A stretch of 64,000 nucleotides of DNA from Providencia sp. (GTDB lineage Bacteria > Pseudomonadota > Gammaproteobacteria > Enterobacterales > Enterobacteriaceae). The notes beneath the pieces are model-generated. The model was not told the DNA's origin, ran no database searches, and saw only the letters and a list, made by a program, of their open reading frames with translations. Position 1 is the stretch's first letter. Every line of letters starts with the position of its first letter. This document shows, one piece after another, positions 40,460-51,921 of this stretch. The translations under genes and the position numbers were made by a program. The DNA lies in the NCBI RefSeq assembly GCF_003533305.1, contig NZ_DOEH01000023.1, positions 62,001-126,000 on the forward strand, given 5' to 3'.

Positions 40460-41623
40460 TTGATAAAGTCAGCTATATTGGTTCTGGAAGACGGAACCCA
40501 ATTCCACGGGCGCGCCATCGGTGCTGAAGGGGCCGCTATTGGAGAAGTCGTTTTCAATACATCAATGACCGGTTACCAAGAAATAATTACTGACCCTTCC
40601 TATTCCCGCCAAATTGTTACTCTCACTTATCCCCATATTGGTAATGTCGGCACCAACGCTGATGACGAAGAATCTTCAAATGTACATGCTCAAGGTTTGA
40701 TAATTCGTGACTTACCATTAGTTTATAGTAACTTTCGTGGTCAGGAAGGCCTGTCGGAATATCTGAAGCGTCATAATGTTGTTGCCATTGCTGATATCGA
40801 TACCCGCAAACTGACACGTTTGTTGAGAGAGAAAGGGGCGCAAAACGGTTGTATTATCGCAGGGGATAATCCGGATGTTGCACTTGCACTTGAGAAAGCG
40901 CGCGGATTTTCAGGTCTCAATGGATTAGATTTAGCCAAAGAGGTGTGTACCAAAGAAATTTATACTTGGACGCAGAACTCTTGGAACCTTGAAGATGGGC
41001 AGCTGGCCGCTAAGAAAGTTGAAGATTTACCTCTACATGTAGTGGCTTATGATTTTGGTGCAAAACGTAACATTCTACGTATGTTGGTTGACCGTGGTTG
41101 CCGCTTAACTGTTGTGCCTGCTACAACACCCGCAGAAACAGTATTAGCAATGAATCCAGATGGGATCTTTTTATCCAACGGACCTGGCGACCCAGCGCCT
41201 TGTGACTATGCGATTAATGCAATTAGGCAATTTCTTGAAACAGAAATTCCTGTATTTGGTATTTGCTTAGGGCATCAGTTATTAGCACTCGCAAGTGGTG
41301 CTGACACTATCAAAATGAAATTTGGACATCACGGTGCTAACCACCCCGTTAAAGATTTAGATAGAAATGTTGTGATGATTACGGCTCAAAACCATGGTTT
41401 TGCTGTTGATGAAACAACGCTACCCGATACGTTGCGTGTGACACATAAATCATTGTTTGATGGAACGCTACAAGGTATTCACCGCACAGATAAACCTGCA
41501 TTTAGTTTCCAAGGTCACCCAGAAGCAAGCTCAGGTCCACATGATGCAGAGAATTTATTTGATCACTTCATTGATTTGATAAACGAATATCGTAAGAACA
41601 CATCAGGCCAAAACGCACAATAA
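40460..41623 (+). CDS. carA: Carbamoyl-phosphate synthase small subunit
   Basis: 387 residues from the TTG at 40460, the same rare start codon as E. coli carA, with GGAGG 5 nt upstream; the ATG at 40433 lies within the ARG box and is rejected. Class I glutamine amidotransferase: catalytic Cys in GICLGHQLL, His/Glu in QGHPEASSG. Supplies ammonia to CarB for arginine and pyrimidine synthesis. Confidence 0.97.
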   Translation: MIKSAILVLEDGTQFHGRAIGAEGAAIGEVVFNTSMTGYQEIITDPSYSRQIVTLTYPHIGNVGTNADDEESSNVHAQGLIIRDLPLVYSNFRGQEGLSEYLKRHNVVAIADIDTRKLTRLLREKGAQNGCIIAGDNPDVALALEKARGFSGLNGLDLAKEVCTKEIYTWTQNSWNLEDGQLAAKKVEDLPLHVVAYDFGAKRNILRMLVDRGCRLTVVPATTPAETVLAMNPDGIFLSNGPGDPAPCDYAINAIRQFLETEIPVFGICLGHQLLALASGADTIKMKFGHHGANHPVKDLDRNVVMITAQNHGFAVDETTLPDTLRVTHKSLFDGTLQGIHRTDKPAFSFQGHPEASSGPHDAENLFDHFIDLINEYRKNTSGQNAQ

Positions 41624-41637
41624 TTGGGAGCAAGAAA

Positions 41638-44600
41638 GTGGGAAAACGTACAGATATAAAAAGCATTCTGATTTTAGGTGCAGGCCCAATTGTTATCGGC
41701 CAAGCATGTGAATTCGACTATTCAGGAGCCCAAGCGTGTAAAGCACTACGCGAAGAAGGTTATCGAGTTATCTTAGTTAACTCAAATCCTGCGACAATCA
41801 TGACTGATCCTGAAATGGCTGATGCGACTTATATCGAGCCAATCCATTGGGAAGTGGTACGTAAAATCATTGAAAAAGAACGTCCAGATGCGGTTTTACC
41901 CACAATGGGCGGACAAACTGCACTCAATTGTGCGCTTGAGCTTGAGCGTAAAGGTGTGCTTGCTGAGTTTGGCGTAACGATGATTGGCGCCACCGCAGAT
42001 GCGATTGATAAAGCAGAAGATCGCCAGCGCTTTGATAAAGCGATGAAAAAAATTGGTCTGGGAACTGCACGTTCGGGCTTTGCTCATAATATGGAAGAAG
42101 CTTACGCCGTCGCTGATGATGTTGGATTTCCTTGTATCATTCGACCTTCGTTTACAATGGGCGGTTCAGGTGGTGGTATCGCTTATAACCGTGAAGAGTT
42201 TGAAGAAATTTGTACTCGTGGTCTTGATCTCTCACCAACTAATGAATTGCTAATTGATGAATCATTGATTGGTTGGAAAGAATACGAGATGGAAGTTGTT
42301 CGTGATAAAAACGACAACTGCATTATTGTCTGCTCGATTGAAAACTTTGATGCCATGGGGATCCATACCGGTGACTCAATTACCGTTGCCCCCGCTCAAA
42401 CACTAACAGACAAAGAATACCAAATCATGCGTGATGCCTCGATGGCAGTGTTACGCGAAATTGGTGTAGAAACAGGTGGCTCTAACGTTCAATTCTCAGT
42501 TAACCCAAAAGATGGGCGCTTAATTGTGATTGAGATGAATCCACGTGTATCCCGCTCATCTGCTTTAGCTTCTAAAGCCACAGGCTTCCCAATTGCGAAA
42601 ATTGCCGCAAAATTGGCAGTAGGTTACACCCTTGATGAGCTAATGAATGATATTACAGGTGGTCGTACGCCTGCATCATTTGAGCCTTCAATTGACTATG
42701 TTGTGACCAAAATCCCACGGTTTAATTTTGAGAAATTTGCGGGTACAAATGACCGTTTAACGACGCAGATGAAATCAGTCGGTGAAGTTATGGCGATTGG
42801 CCGTACATTCCAGGAATCAATGCAAAAAGCATTACGTGGACTAGAAGTTGGTGCAACAGGTTTTGATCCGAAAGTTAGCTTAGATGACCCAGAAGCATTA
42901 ACACGTATCCGTCGTGAGCTAAAAGAAGCTGGCGCTGAGCGTATTTGGTATGTGGCTGATGCATTCCGTGCAGGCTTATCTGTCGATGGCATTTTCAATT
43001 TAACAAATATAGACCGCTGGTTCTTAGTTCAAATTGAAGAGCTTGTTCGCCTTGAAGAGCAAGTGGCAGAAGAAGGTATTAACGGGCTGACAAAAGAGTT
43101 TTTACGTGGCTTGAAGCGCAAAGGTTTCGCTGATGAACGTCTGGCTAAATTAGTCGGTGTTTCTGAGGCAGAATTGCGTAAACTTCGTCAAAGTTATGAC
43201 TTGCATCCAGTTTATAAGCGAGTTGATACCTGTGCTGCGGAATTTTCTACTGATACCGCTTACATGTATTCAACTTATGAAGAAGAGTGCGAATCTAACC
43301 CAAACAATGATAAACCTAAAATAATGGTGCTTGGGGGTGGTCCAAACCGTATTGGTCAAGGGATTGAATTTGATTACTGCTGTGTTCACGCTTCGCTTGC
43401 ATTACGTGAAGATGGTTATGAAACCATCATGGTTAACTGTAACCCTGAAACGGTTTCAACAGACTACGACACTTCAGACCGTCTCTATTTCGAATCAGTA
43501 ACCCTTGAAGATGTATTAGAAATAGTACGTATTGAGCAGCCAAAAGGGGTAATCGTGCAATATGGTGGACAAACGCCACTGAAATTAGCACGTGCACTCG
43601 AAGCGGCCGGTGTACCAATTATTGGTACGAGCCCTGATGCGATAGACCGCGCAGAAGACCGTGAACGTTTCCAGCAAGCCGTAAATCGCTTAAATCTGAA
43701 ACAACCACAAAATGCAACGGTTGCGACTATCGAACAAGCGGTTGAAAAAGCCGTTGGAATAGGCTATCCACTAGTCGTTCGCCCTTCTTATGTTCTTGGC
43801 GGTCGTGCAATGGAAATTGTGTACGATGAGATTGATTTACGTCGTTATTTCCAAAATGCGGTGAGTGTATCGAATGATGCACCAGTCTTACTTGACCGTT
43901 TCTTAGATGATGCGGTTGAAGTTGACGTCGACGCAATTTGTGACGGTGAAATGGTGCTTATCGGCGGTATTATGGAGCATATTGAGCAAGCAGGGGTTCA
44001 CTCTGGCGACTCAGCATGTTCATTACCCGCTTACACATTAAGTCAAGAAATTCAGGATGTAATGCGTGAACAAGTGCGTAATCTTGCATTTGAGTTACGT
44101 GTTCGTGGGCTGATGAATGTTCAATTTGCAGTCAAAAATAACGAAGTATATTTGATTGAAGTTAACCCTCGTGCAGCTAGAACGGTGCCATTTGTGTCTA
44201 AAGCAACAGGAGTACCTTTAGCAAAAGTAGCAGCGCGTGTCATGGTCGGCCAAACATTGGCACAGCAAGGTGTCACTAAAGAAATTATTCCACCTTACTA
44301 TTCAGTCAAAGAAGTGGTGTTACCATTCAATAAATTCCAAGGTGTAGACCCAATTCTTGGTCCTGAAATGCGCTCGACCGGTGAAGTGATGGGTGTGGGG
44401 CGTACTTTTGCAGAAGCATTTGCTAAAGCGATGTTAGGTAGCAGTTCTACGATGAAGAAATCGGGTCGCGCACTGTTATCAGTACGTGAAGGCGATAAAA
44501 CTCGCGTGGTTGATTTAGCGGCTAAATTGTTGAAACATGGCTTTGAATTAGATGCGACGCATGGAACGGCGATTGTGCTGGGTGAGGCTGGTATTAACCC

Positions 44601-44859
44601 GCGCTTAGTTAACAAAGTTCATGAAGGTCGTCCGCATATTCAAGACAGGATCAAAAATGGTGAGTACGATTACATTGTTAACACCACCGCAGGTCGTCAA
44701 GCTATTGAAGATTCTAAATTGATCCGCCGTAGTGCGCTGCAATATAAAGTGCATTATGACACCACGTTAAATGGTGGTTTTGCGACAACGATGTCTTTAA
44801 GTGCAGACCCAACCGAAAAAGTGATTTCCGTACAAGAGATGCACGCATTAATTAAATAA
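41638..44859 (+). CDS. carB: Carbamoyl-phosphate synthase large subunit
   Basis: 1073 residues, start GTG with GGAG. Two homologous ATP-grasp halves (start to about 400 and 550-935) and a C-terminal allosteric MGS-type domain that senses UMP/ornithine. Signature segments include [19 protein letters not shown] in the first half and [19 protein letters not shown] in the second. 14 nt after carA. Confidence 0.98.
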   Translation: MGKRTDIKSILILGAGPIVIGQACEFDYSGAQACKALREEGYRVILVNSNPATIMTDPEMADATYIEPIHWEVVRKIIEKERPDAVLPTMGGQTALNCALELERKGVLAEFGVTMIGATADAIDKAEDRQRFDKAMKKIGLGTARSGFAHNMEEAYAVADDVGFPCIIRPSFTMGGSGGGIAYNREEFEEICTRGLDLSPTNELLIDESLIGWKEYEMEVVRDKNDNCIIVCSIENFDAMGIHTGDSITVAPAQTLTDKEYQIMRDASMAVLREIGVETGGSNVQFSVNPKDGRLIVIEMNPRVSRSSALASKATGFPIAKIAAKLAVGYTLDELMNDITGGRTPASFEPSIDYVVTKIPRFNFEKFAGTNDRLTTQMKSVGEVMAIGRTFQESMQKALRGLEVGATGFDPKVSLDDPEALTRIRRELKEAGAERIWYVADAFRAGLSVDGIFNLTNIDRWFLVQIEELVRLEEQVAEEGINGLTKEFLRGLKRKGFADERLAKLVGVSEAELRKLRQSYDLHPVYKRVDTCAAEFSTDTAYMYSTYEEECESNPNNDKPKIMVLGGGPNRIGQGIEFDYCCVHASLALREDGYETIMVNCNPETVSTDYDTSDRLYFESVTLEDVLEIVRIEQPKGVIVQYGGQTPLKLARALEAAGVPIIGTSPDAIDRAEDRERFQQAVNRLNLKQPQNATVATIEQAVEKAVGIGYPLVVRPSYVLGGRAMEIVYDEIDLRRYFQNAVSVSNDAPVLLDRFLDDAVEVDVDAICDGEMVLIGGIMEHIEQAGVHSGDSACSLPAYTLSQEIQDVMREQVRNLAFELRVRGLMNVQFAVKNNEVYLIEVNPRAARTVPFVSKATGVPLAKVAARVMVGQTLAQQGVTKEIIPPYYSVKEVVLPFNKFQGVDPILGPEMRSTGEVMGVGRTFAEAFAKAMLGSSSTMKKSGRALLSVREGDKTRVVDLAAKLLKHGFELDATHGTAIVLGEAGINPRLVNKVHEGRPHIQDRIKNGEYDYIVNTTAGRQAIEDSKLIRRSALQYKVHYDTTLNGGFATTMSLSADPTEKVISVQEMHALIK

Positions 44860-44880
44860 TTACTGTGATGCTGATGATAG

Positions 44881-44913
44881 CCTCAGTTGTTGAAAAACAA
44901 CTGAGGTTTTTTT
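44881..44913 (+). terminator. Terminator of carAB
   Basis: CCTCAGTTGTT with AACAACTGAGG (11 bp), GAAA loop, seven T. Confidence 0.95.
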
Positions 44914-44957
44914 ATGTACGATCGGGATATAAAAAATAGTAGACAGCTAATTTTTGA

Positions 44958-45629
44958 TTAGCTTTCTTTTTTATTGAGTGCTTTGCGATGTTTCCAGTAC
45001 ATGACTATCGAACCAATTAACCCTGCGAGTAGTAACACGACGGGGATAATCATTAATGCACTAATAACGATTTGTTCATGTTGTTTTACAAATGGAATTT
45101 GATTTAAGGCATAGCCTAGCGTGACAATAATACCGACCCACAATAAACCACTTAACCAATTGAATAATTGGAAACGGCGGTGACTTAAGTCGGAAAGGCC
45201 CGCAAGTACAGGTAATAGTGTACGAACAAAAGCTAAAAATCGCCCAATAAGTAGTGCGTAAAGCCCTTGTTTATTAAACATATTATTTGCTTTCGCATGG
45301 TATTCTTCCGGTATTTGAGATAACCAGCGCTTGACCGTTTTAGTGTCACTTAGCCATCTTCCCTGTAGAAAACCAAGCCAGCAGCCAAGGCTTGCCGCCG
45401 TTGCTAGCAATAAAACAGTGGGGATAAAGTGTAGAACACCTTTTGCAATTAATGCGCCAGAAAGAATAAGTAGAGTATCACCGGGAAGAAAAGCGGCAGG
45501 AAGAACGCCATTTTCTAAAACAATGACAACAAAAAGTACGGTATAAATAACCCAAAGGACTTCAGGGTTGGATAGTTTAAGGAAATCGTGGTGCCAAAGT
45601 GCCTGTACGATTTCGCGTAGGACTTCCAT
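44958..45629 (-). CDS. yghB: DedA-family membrane protein YghB
   Basis: 223 residues, DedA/SNARE-associated family, about five membrane segments. Conserved [16 protein letters not shown] and [16 protein letters not shown]. YghB and its paralogue YqjA support membrane potential, envelope stability and cell division. The YghB assignment rests on closer wording (TKTVK, IPFVK) and on metC and exbBD being next door, as for E. coli yghB. Confidence 0.88.
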   Translation of the reverse strand: MEVLREIVQALWHHDFLKLSNPEVLWVIYTVLFVVIVLENGVLPAAFLPGDTLLILSGALIAKGVLHFIPTVLLLATAASLGCWLGFLQGRWLSDTKTVKRWLSQIPEEYHAKANNMFNKQGLYALLIGRFLAFVRTLLPVLAGLSDLSHRRFQLFNWLSGLLWVGIIVTLGYALNQIPFVKQHEQIVISALMIIPVVLLLAGLIGSIVMYWKHRKALNKKES

Positions 45630-45813
45630 AATTGTTCCTGTTTTTACATAAAAGCCAATTCTTAAACTATCTTACAGGAAAAAAATATCGTGGGTTTGAT
45701 TTGTTTGGGTTATTAGGTTATTTGAAGATAAATATGTTATTGGATATTACACACTATCATTGATAAATTGTTGTCAACAATAGTGTGAATAAACGCATTG
45801 ATATTTTTAATGG

Positions 45814-46998
45814 TTAGAGTCGTTCAAATGCCAATTGTAAATCATCAATCAAGTCTTGTGGATGTTCAAGGCCAACGTGAATACGGAAAAATGTACCGTC
45901 ATTGGGTTTGAAATCATATTGACGCATACTCAATAAATCTTCTTTTTGATAACCTAAAATAAGCGATTCATAGCCTCCCCATGAATAACCCATTTTAAAA
46001 TGGGTGAAATTATCTAAAAATGCACTGAATTGTTCTGTTGATAAACGATCTTTTAGTTGAAAAGAAAAGAGCCCATTACAGCCAGCAAAATCACGGGCAA
46101 AGAATTCGTGCCCTGGTGAAGTTGGCAATGCAGGGTGAAAAACTTGTTCAACTTTGGAGTGCTTAGCAAGCCAATTAGCAACGATTAAACTATTCGTTTC
46201 ATGTTGTTTTAAGCGAGTGGCTAATGTGTGGAGTCCTCTTCCTGCCATATAAACCGTATCAGGATCAGCGGTTTGACCTAAAAGGTAAGAGTTTTCACGC
46301 AATGCTTCGAGGCAACGTTCATTTGCGACCGCGACCCCTAACATGCCATCGGAGTGGCCATTAATATATTTAGTCGCAGACTGAATAGAAATATCGACAC
46401 CTAATAATAACGGTTTAAGTAATACACCCGCAGCCCAAGTATTATCAATCATAATAATGATTTCAGGCGATTTATCACGAATGGCCTTAACAATAGCGGG
46501 AATGTCATGAACTTCCATGGTGATAGAACCTGGCGATTCCAAAAAGACAATGCGAGTATTAGGGCGAATAAGACTGGTGATGTTAGCGCCAATTAAAGGA
46601 TCAAAGTAGGTTGTTTCAATATTGAGTTTTGTGAGCATTTTGTCACAAAAATTTTGTGTAGGATCGTATGCAGAACCCGTCACTAAGATGTGATCGCCCG
46701 TTGAGATAAATGATAAAATGGCATTAGTAATTGCTGCTGCGCCAGAAGGATAAAGCGCACTCCCCGCACCACACTCCAGCTCAGCCATTGCTTCTTGGAA
46801 AGCAAAATGTGTTTGGGTACCACGGCGACCATAAAAAAGTACCCCATCAGCACGATGGCGAGTCGCATGTCGTTTTTCTTCTAGAGAGCTAAAAATAACA
46901 GAAGAGGTTCTTTGGATAATAGGATTAACCCCTTTTTGAGTATATTTAGGGTTTCTACCCAGATTAACTAATTGCGTTTCAGGTCTAATTTTTGCCAT
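45814..46998 (-). CDS. metC: Cystathionine beta-lyase
   Basis: 394 residues (E. coli 395). PLP enzyme of the Cys/Met family; Schiff-base lysine in [12 protein letters not shown], substrate Tyr/Arg in FYGRRGT. Splits cystathionine to homocysteine in methionine synthesis. Located beside exbBD and yghB as in E. coli. Confidence 0.95.
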   Translation of the reverse strand: MAKIRPETQLVNLGRNPKYTQKGVNPIIQRTSSVIFSSLEEKRHATRHRADGVLFYGRRGTQTHFAFQEAMAELECGAGSALYPSGAAAITNAILSFISTGDHILVTGSAYDPTQNFCDKMLTKLNIETTYFDPLIGANITSLIRPNTRIVFLESPGSITMEVHDIPAIVKAIRDKSPEIIIMIDNTWAAGVLLKPLLLGVDISIQSATKYINGHSDGMLGVAVANERCLEALRENSYLLGQTADPDTVYMAGRGLHTLATRLKQHETNSLIVANWLAKHSKVEQVFHPALPTSPGHEFFARDFAGCNGLFSFQLKDRLSTEQFSAFLDNFTHFKMGYSWGGYESLILGYQKEDLLSMRQYDFKPNDGTFFRIHVGLEHPQDLIDDLQLAFERL

Positions 46999-47102
46999 GT
47001 AATATACCTTCCTTTATCCTAAATTGTTTTAGAGGTGGCTATTTAATATATTGAAGTTAAATGATTTGCTTAGATGAGTGCAAGGGTTATGTCGCAACTT
47101 GA

Positions 47103-47246
47103 TTATTCTTCATACTTATACTCTTCATACTTATACTCTTCATACTTCAACCTGTAGGGTTGTTGGCAGCGCTCAGTTACTCGGGTCACATACTTGTGTA
47201 TGCTCCTCGAGGTGTGCCTACCTACAGATTGAATTATTTAGAATAA
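47103..47246. repeat. ERIC-like element with a 15-bp repeat expansion at one end
   Basis: Core GGGTTGTTGGCAGCGCTCAG and CACATACTTGTGTATGCTCC, end TACAGATTGAATTATTTAGA. At the left edge the unit ATACTCTTCATACTT occurs twice perfectly (47118-47132, 47133-47147) with a third degenerate copy before it. Confidence 0.8.
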
Positions 47247-47394
47247 ATATATAATCAGGTGGTATGTAAGATAAAATGTTTAAAGAATGATTAGTTTTGT
47301 CTATTTTGAATGTGTTAGGTAATAACTCAAATAACCTCATCATCGGCGAGGGCTTATTTGTTGGAAAGCAACAAATAGTAAAAAAATCGCGAAT

Positions 47395-47413
47395 ACTAAT
47401 GATAATTACTATC
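47395..47413 (+). promoter_or_regulatory. Fur box upstream of exbBD
   Basis: ACTAATGATAATTACTATC matches 15 of 19 positions of the Fur consensus. It lies about 155 nt before exbB and fits iron-repressed exbBD expression. Confidence 0.75.
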
Positions 47414-47566
47414 AATTCGCGCTATGTTTGATATCATCTGCTCGTCTTTTTAAAAGAGATATATATCGCGAATCAAATTTCGCTTTTAAAGGTTAGTCGA
47501 TGAATGGCACAATCATCGATATGAATTTTTTTATACAACACTAAAGAAGAGAGTAAAGGCCAACTG

Positions 47567-48529
47567 ATGCGTAAACTAACAGCTTCTATTCTATTGGCGA
47601 TTGGCTTGATGGGAACGGCAGTCGCTGAAACTGCCCCAGCAACAGCAACAGCACCTGCTGCAGCTCAGAATACACCGTCAACATCGCCTTCTAATAATTC
47701 GGCTACACCCACTTCCACACCAACAACTTCACCAAATGCTGAGATTGCACCTGCACCTTCAATAGCTCCTAATTCAGGTGCGGTAGAGAGCAATACTGTT
47801 GTTAGTGAAAGTATTGAAATTGCGACAGAAAATCAACTTGGTGGGTTTGATAAAGACTTATCAGTTTGGGGTATGTACCAAAACGCAGATAACGTTGTTA
47901 AAACAGTGATGATTGGTTTAGTTATCGCATCTGTGATTACTTGGGCTCTGTTCTTCTCTAAAGGTATTGAAATTTTAATTGCTCGTCGCCGTTTGAAAGA
48001 CGAGACCAAAGCTATCGCACAAGTTAAATCACTCGATGAAGCAGTGAGTATTGCCGATGGTTTTAAAGCGAATAGTATTACTCGTATGCTATTAAACGAA
48101 GCCGTATCTGAAAGAACACTTTCAGTAAATAGTACTGATTTATCAGGTACTAAAGAGCGTACAGCATTTAGACTTGAAAGAGCTGTAGCGGCGATTAGCC
48201 GTTATATGGGGCGCGGTAATGGTTATTTAGCAACAATAGGTGCAATCTCTCCATTTGTGGGGTTATTTGGTACTGTCTGGGGGATCATGAATAGCTTTAT
48301 TGGGATTGCTCATTCACAGACAACTAACCTTGCTGTTGTTGCTCCGGGTATTGCCGAGGCTTTATTGGCAACTGCAATTGGACTTATCGCTGCTATTCCT
48401 GCGGTTGTTATTTACAATATTTTTGCCCGAATGATTAATAACTACCGTGGTCAAGTTGGTGATACCGCTGCACAAGCCGCATTATTACTTGGTCGCGATC
48501 TCGATCTGGCCAATAGCAAAGCAAGGTAA
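47567..48529 (+). CDS. exbB: TonB-system proton channel subunit ExbB, long form
   Basis: 320 residues against about 244 in E. coli. The extra N-terminus is a signal-peptide-like segment (MRKLTASILLAIGLMGTAVA) and a roughly 70-residue Ala/Pro/Thr/Ser-rich stretch, as in long ExbB proteins of some other proteobacteria. Three membrane helices follow (about 110-132, 225-250, 262-285) with GAISPFVGLFGTVWGIM. With ExbD and TonB it energises outer-membrane iron transport. Confidence 0.94.
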   Translation: MRKLTASILLAIGLMGTAVAETAPATATAPAAAQNTPSTSPSNNSATPTSTPTTSPNAEIAPAPSIAPNSGAVESNTVVSESIEIATENQLGGFDKDLSVWGMYQNADNVVKTVMIGLVIASVITWALFFSKGIEILIARRRLKDETKAIAQVKSLDEAVSIADGFKANSITRMLLNEAVSERTLSVNSTDLSGTKERTAFRLERAVAAISRYMGRGNGYLATIGAISPFVGLFGTVWGIMNSFIGIAHSQTTNLAVVAPGIAEALLATAIGLIAAIPAVVIYNIFARMINNYRGQVGDTAAQAALLLGRDLDLANSKAR

Positions 48530-48534
48530 CGATT

Positions 48535-48960
48535 ATGGCAATGCGTTTAGGTGACGAGCAAGATGACAGTGGTGAAATGCATGAAATCAACGTAACACCT
48601 TTTATTGATGTTATGTTAGTTTTGCTGATTATCTTTATGGTTGCAGCGCCTTTGGCGACGGTCGATATTAAAGTTGATTTGCCAGCCTCGACGGCGAAAC
48701 CACAACCGCGTCCAGAGAAACCTGTATTTCTGACAGTTAAAGCTGATAATCAGTTATTTATTGGTGATCAAGCGGTATCAAAAGAGCAGCTTTCTGCAAT
48801 GCTAGACCAAGCAACAAATACCAATAAAGAAACAACAATCTTTTTCCAAGCGGATAAGAGCGTTGATTATGAAACAATGATGGATGTGATGAATGCATTG
48901 CGTCAATCAGGCTACCTTAAGATTGGTTTGGTTGGTATGGAAGCGGTTTCTTCTAAATAA
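48535..48960 (+). CDS. exbD: TonB-system subunit ExbD
   Basis: 141 residues, same as E. coli. One membrane helix with the essential Asp (NVTPFIDVMLVLLIIFMV) and a periplasmic domain. Co-transcribed, 5 nt after exbB. Confidence 0.96.
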   Translation: MAMRLGDEQDDSGEMHEINVTPFIDVMLVLLIIFMVAAPLATVDIKVDLPASTAKPQPRPEKPVFLTVKADNQLFIGDQAVSKEQLSAMLDQATNTNKETTIFFQADKSVDYETMMDVMNALRQSGYLKIGLVGMEAVSSK

Positions 48961-49998
48961 GTCATAGCACCGTAGTTATAGTATGACAAATAGAATTATA
49001 TTTTTTATTGCGCGTCTTGTTTCTAAATTTTAGTGTATTTTTCACTTAAAATGATAGATATAAGGCGCGTTTTATTTTTAGTTAATAACGAGTTAGTTTA
49101 TTCCTGTTTTTTCCAATCCTGAGTTCAAATCCCATTAGGTTAGAAGAACGAAAGAGACCATTCACTAGTAAGGCTGCTATTTTTTTATTGTTTTGTTAAA
49201 TCTGCAATGCTTCCTTGTATTTTAATAACTTATAGTGGGCACTAAAAGATAGTTCAATATAAAAGTTATTGAATTCCGTACTCTTTATTTGGGTATTTGA
49301 AGTGGTGGTATCAAGAAAATAATTTGTATTATTAAACTTAATAATGAAAAATGAAATTTCGAGTCTATTACTAATATTAAACTGAAATCCAAGTCATTAT
49401 ATTTTAATGTATTTATTGTTAAATTATTAAAAATTTCTAATCCCTATTTGTTATTTCTTTGTTTTATAATTAGCGTTATGAGAGATTTAAATGCTATCGA
49501 TGCCTATATTATTGGTTTGATTGTATGGAAAGTGATAATGAAAAATAAACCATTTAATAAGTAAGGGTATGTGTTAGCACGACAACTTATAAGTATTAAT
49601 ACTCGGTCAAATAAAATAAATCATCTGTATAGATAGTCTAAAAATGTTTGATTTTTATAAGAATAAAATAAATTTAATATTATTCTTTATGAAAAAGCAG
49701 AAAGAAGATACGGTATTAACTAAGTAAAAATCCATTTAAAGGGTAAGTTTAATTTATGCTTATTAATATAATTTTGAAAATCAAAGAAGCAGGTGACATT
49801 ATTTTCAAACTCTACTTAACATAAATTATTTTAATTGAAAAATTAATTTATTACTCAATATAATTTTTTAGTTAAAATTATATTAATGACTATAATTATT
49901 TTAAATAAATGATTTACTCGATTGCTTAGTTTATATTTCATTGATTTTTATCATTTTTAATTTTGTTTCTAGTGGTTTTGGGTGATTTTAAAAAACAC

Positions 49999-50026
49999 TT
50001 GCGCAACATAATTGTTGCGTTATAAT
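49999..50026 (+). promoter_or_regulatory. Strong sigma-70-type promoter with palindromic spacer
   Basis: TTGCGC, 16-nt spacer, TATAAT. The spacer region holds CGCAACA-TAAT-TGTTGCG (50002-50019), a perfect 7-bp-arm inverted repeat, suggesting an operator. Confidence 0.6.
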
Positions 50027-50032
50027 GCAATC

Positions 50033-50360
50033 AATAACATTTAGAAACACTTTTTAATACTTGCTAATATTGAAATGTTTATTTTTGAAATTTACTTATG
50101 CTAGGGAATGAATAAAGTCTTAATGTAATTTAAATGGGACTTTATATTAAAATAGATAATTTTGCTCAATTTATGTATCGAGCTGTATTTCAAATAAAGC
50201 ATAGTACTTATTAAGTTAAATGTTATTACTGGGGTCAATGGGCTGACTTCAGACTACGCATAGCAAGCAATGCCGTAAAACGGCAGTTTCATATTATACT
50301 CCTCTATAAATAAAATAAGACTACATTTCCAGCGTTATCTAAAAGATAACGCTTTTTTTT
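50033..50360 (+). ncRNA. Candidate small RNA
   Basis: Bounded by the promoter at 49999-50026 and an intrinsic terminator at 50331-50360 (AGCGTTATCT with AGATAACGCT, AAA loop, eight T). About 328 nt with no plausible coding frame; an internal hairpin TGCCG-TAAAA-CGGCA lies at 50271-50285. The T-run length suits an Hfq-dependent sRNA. No known sRNA family recognised. Confidence 0.35.
50331..50360 (+). terminator. Strong intrinsic terminator without an upstream gene
   Basis: 10-bp perfect stem and eight T. No coding sequence ends within 1.3 kb upstream, so it must serve an RNA. Confidence 0.9.
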
Positions 50361-50706
50361 GCAAAAAAATCGTGATTAACGATATTTTCTATTACCATTA
50401 TATTTTTGTAATTTATTCTCTTTTTATAATCGAGATCAATATCAGTGAAGGCGATTTTCTCATTAGTTATGTTAGTTTGAACTCAAAATACTAACAGTAT
50501 GTGAGTAAAAATGAATGAAGTGATTGGCAATCTTTGATGTACATCCAATTGAGCAATATTTTTAAACACTTTGTGATATTTATTCTTCACGAAATTACTA
50601 ATCGGAGTATGATGTGCACCTCTTCGCTGTGGGGGTGTTATGTAACACATTTATACAACAGCGAAATTCTTTGCCAGGTTCTGGTATGAATGAATTGGAA
50701 GTTACA

Positions 50707-51921
50707 ATGACTTGGTCTGAGTTCAAATCTCGCTATCTCATCGCTTTTTGGAAACCCCTTCCTGCTGTTATTGCCGCAGGTATTTTGTCTACTTATTATT
50801 TTGGACTTACTGGCACTTTCTGGGCTGTTACGGGTGAATTCACACGTTGGGGTGGACACGTTCTTCAACTATTCGGTGCTGAGCCACAAAACTGGGGCTA
50901 TTTTAAAGTTATTGGTTTTGAAGGAAGCCCGCTAGATCGAATTGATGGTGTGATGATCATCGGTATGTTTGCAGGATGTATTGCGGCAGCGCTATGGGCG
51001 AATAACGTTAAATTGCGTATGCCTCAACATCGAATTAGGATTTTTCAGGCGATTATTGGTGGAATTATTGCAGGCTTTGGTGCACGCCTAGCAATGGGGT
51101 GTAATTTAGCGGCATTTTTTACTGGGATCCCTCAGTTTTCTTTGCATGCGTGGTATTTTGCAGTGGCTACTGCGGCAGGTTCTTATTTTGGTGCAAAATT
51201 TACATTAATGCCCATGTTTAGAATTCCCGTTAAGCTGCAAAAAGTTAGCGCAGCGTCACCTTTGACGCAAAGACAGGATGTTGCTAAAAGACGTTTCAGA
51301 TTAGGCATGATTGTTTTCACTTTATCAATGGCGTGGGGTCTTTATACTTTATTCGACGCGCCTGTAATGGGCTTTGCGATATTATGTGGAATTGGTTTTG
51401 GTCTATTGATTGAACGCGCTCAAATTTGTTTTACTTCTGCTTTCCGTGATTTATGGATTACTGGACGTACGCATATGGCAAAAGCCATTATTATCGGCAT
51501 GGCGGTTAGTGCCATTGGTATTTTTAGCTACGTACAATTAGGTGCGACGCCAAAAATACTTTGGGCAGGTCCGAATGCGGTTATTGGTGGATTGCTGTTT
51601 GGGTTTGGTATCGTGCTGGCTGGGGGTTGTGAAACTGGCTGGATGTATCGTGCCGTTGAAGGTCAAGTTCATTACTGGTGGGTCGGTTTTGGTAATATCA
51701 TTGGCGCAACAATCCTGGCTTATTATTGGGATGATTTGGCGCCTTGGTTGGCAACAGACTTTGATAAGGTCAATTTACTTGAAACATTTGGTCCCGAAGG
51801 CGGTTTAATCGTGACTTACTTATTATTAGCCATCGCTTTCGCCTTGATGTTGCTGTGGGAAAAACACTTTTTCCGTAAGCGTGCTCAAAAATCGGTTAAC
51901 ACATCAGTGGAGGCATTATGA
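50707..51921 (+). CDS. yedE: YeeE/YedE-family sulfur/selenium-related membrane transporter
   Basis: 404 residues from the ATG at 50707 (GGAAG 7 nt upstream; aligns with the start of E. coli YedE, 401). Upstream in-frame starts at 50614 and 50686 are less supported. Many membrane helices; the two family Cys motifs are GARLAMGCNLAAFFTGI and VLAGGCETGWMYRA. Related TsuA takes up thiosulfate; YedE is thought to act in sulfur or selenium supply. Overlaps yedF by 4 nt. Confidence 0.94.
   Translation: MTWSEFKSRYLIAFWKPLPAVIAAGILSTYYFGLTGTFWAVTGEFTRWGGHVLQLFGAEPQNWGYFKVIGFEGSPLDRIDGVMIIGMFAGCIAAALWANNVKLRMPQHRIRIFQAIIGGIIAGFGARLAMGCNLAAFFTGIPQFSLHAWYFAVATAAGSYFGAKFTLMPMFRIPVKLQKVSAASPLTQRQDVAKRRFRLGMIVFTLSMAWGLYTLFDAPVMGFAILCGIGFGLLIERAQICFTSAFRDLWITGRTHMAKAIIIGMAVSAIGIFSYVQLGATPKILWAGPNAVIGGLLFGFGIVLAGGCETGWMYRAVEGQVHYWWVGFGNIIGATILAYYWDDLAPWLATDFDKVNLLETFGPEGGLIVTYLLLAIAFALMLLWEKHFFRKRAQKSVNTSVEAL

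Larger units (their letters stand above)
48961..50706. other. 1.7-kb AT-rich stretch without a clear gene
   Basis: No ORF with a recognisable product on either strand between exbD and yedE. Base composition is visibly more AT-rich than the flanks. Two tiny ORFs (49478-49564, 28 codons; 49756-49824, 22 codons) have poor ribosome sites. The notable content is the promoter and terminator pair at 49999-50360. It may hold decayed DNA, a small RNA and long regulatory sequence. Confidence 0.7.

Noticed and set aside
46999..47060. MetJ boxes before metC
   Set aside because: Only single, poor matches to AGACGTCT; no tandem pair.
49118..49135. tRNA T-arm-like GAGTTCAAATCCC
   Set aside because: The flanking bases do not pair as a T-stem and no acceptor, D or anticodon arm is found around it.
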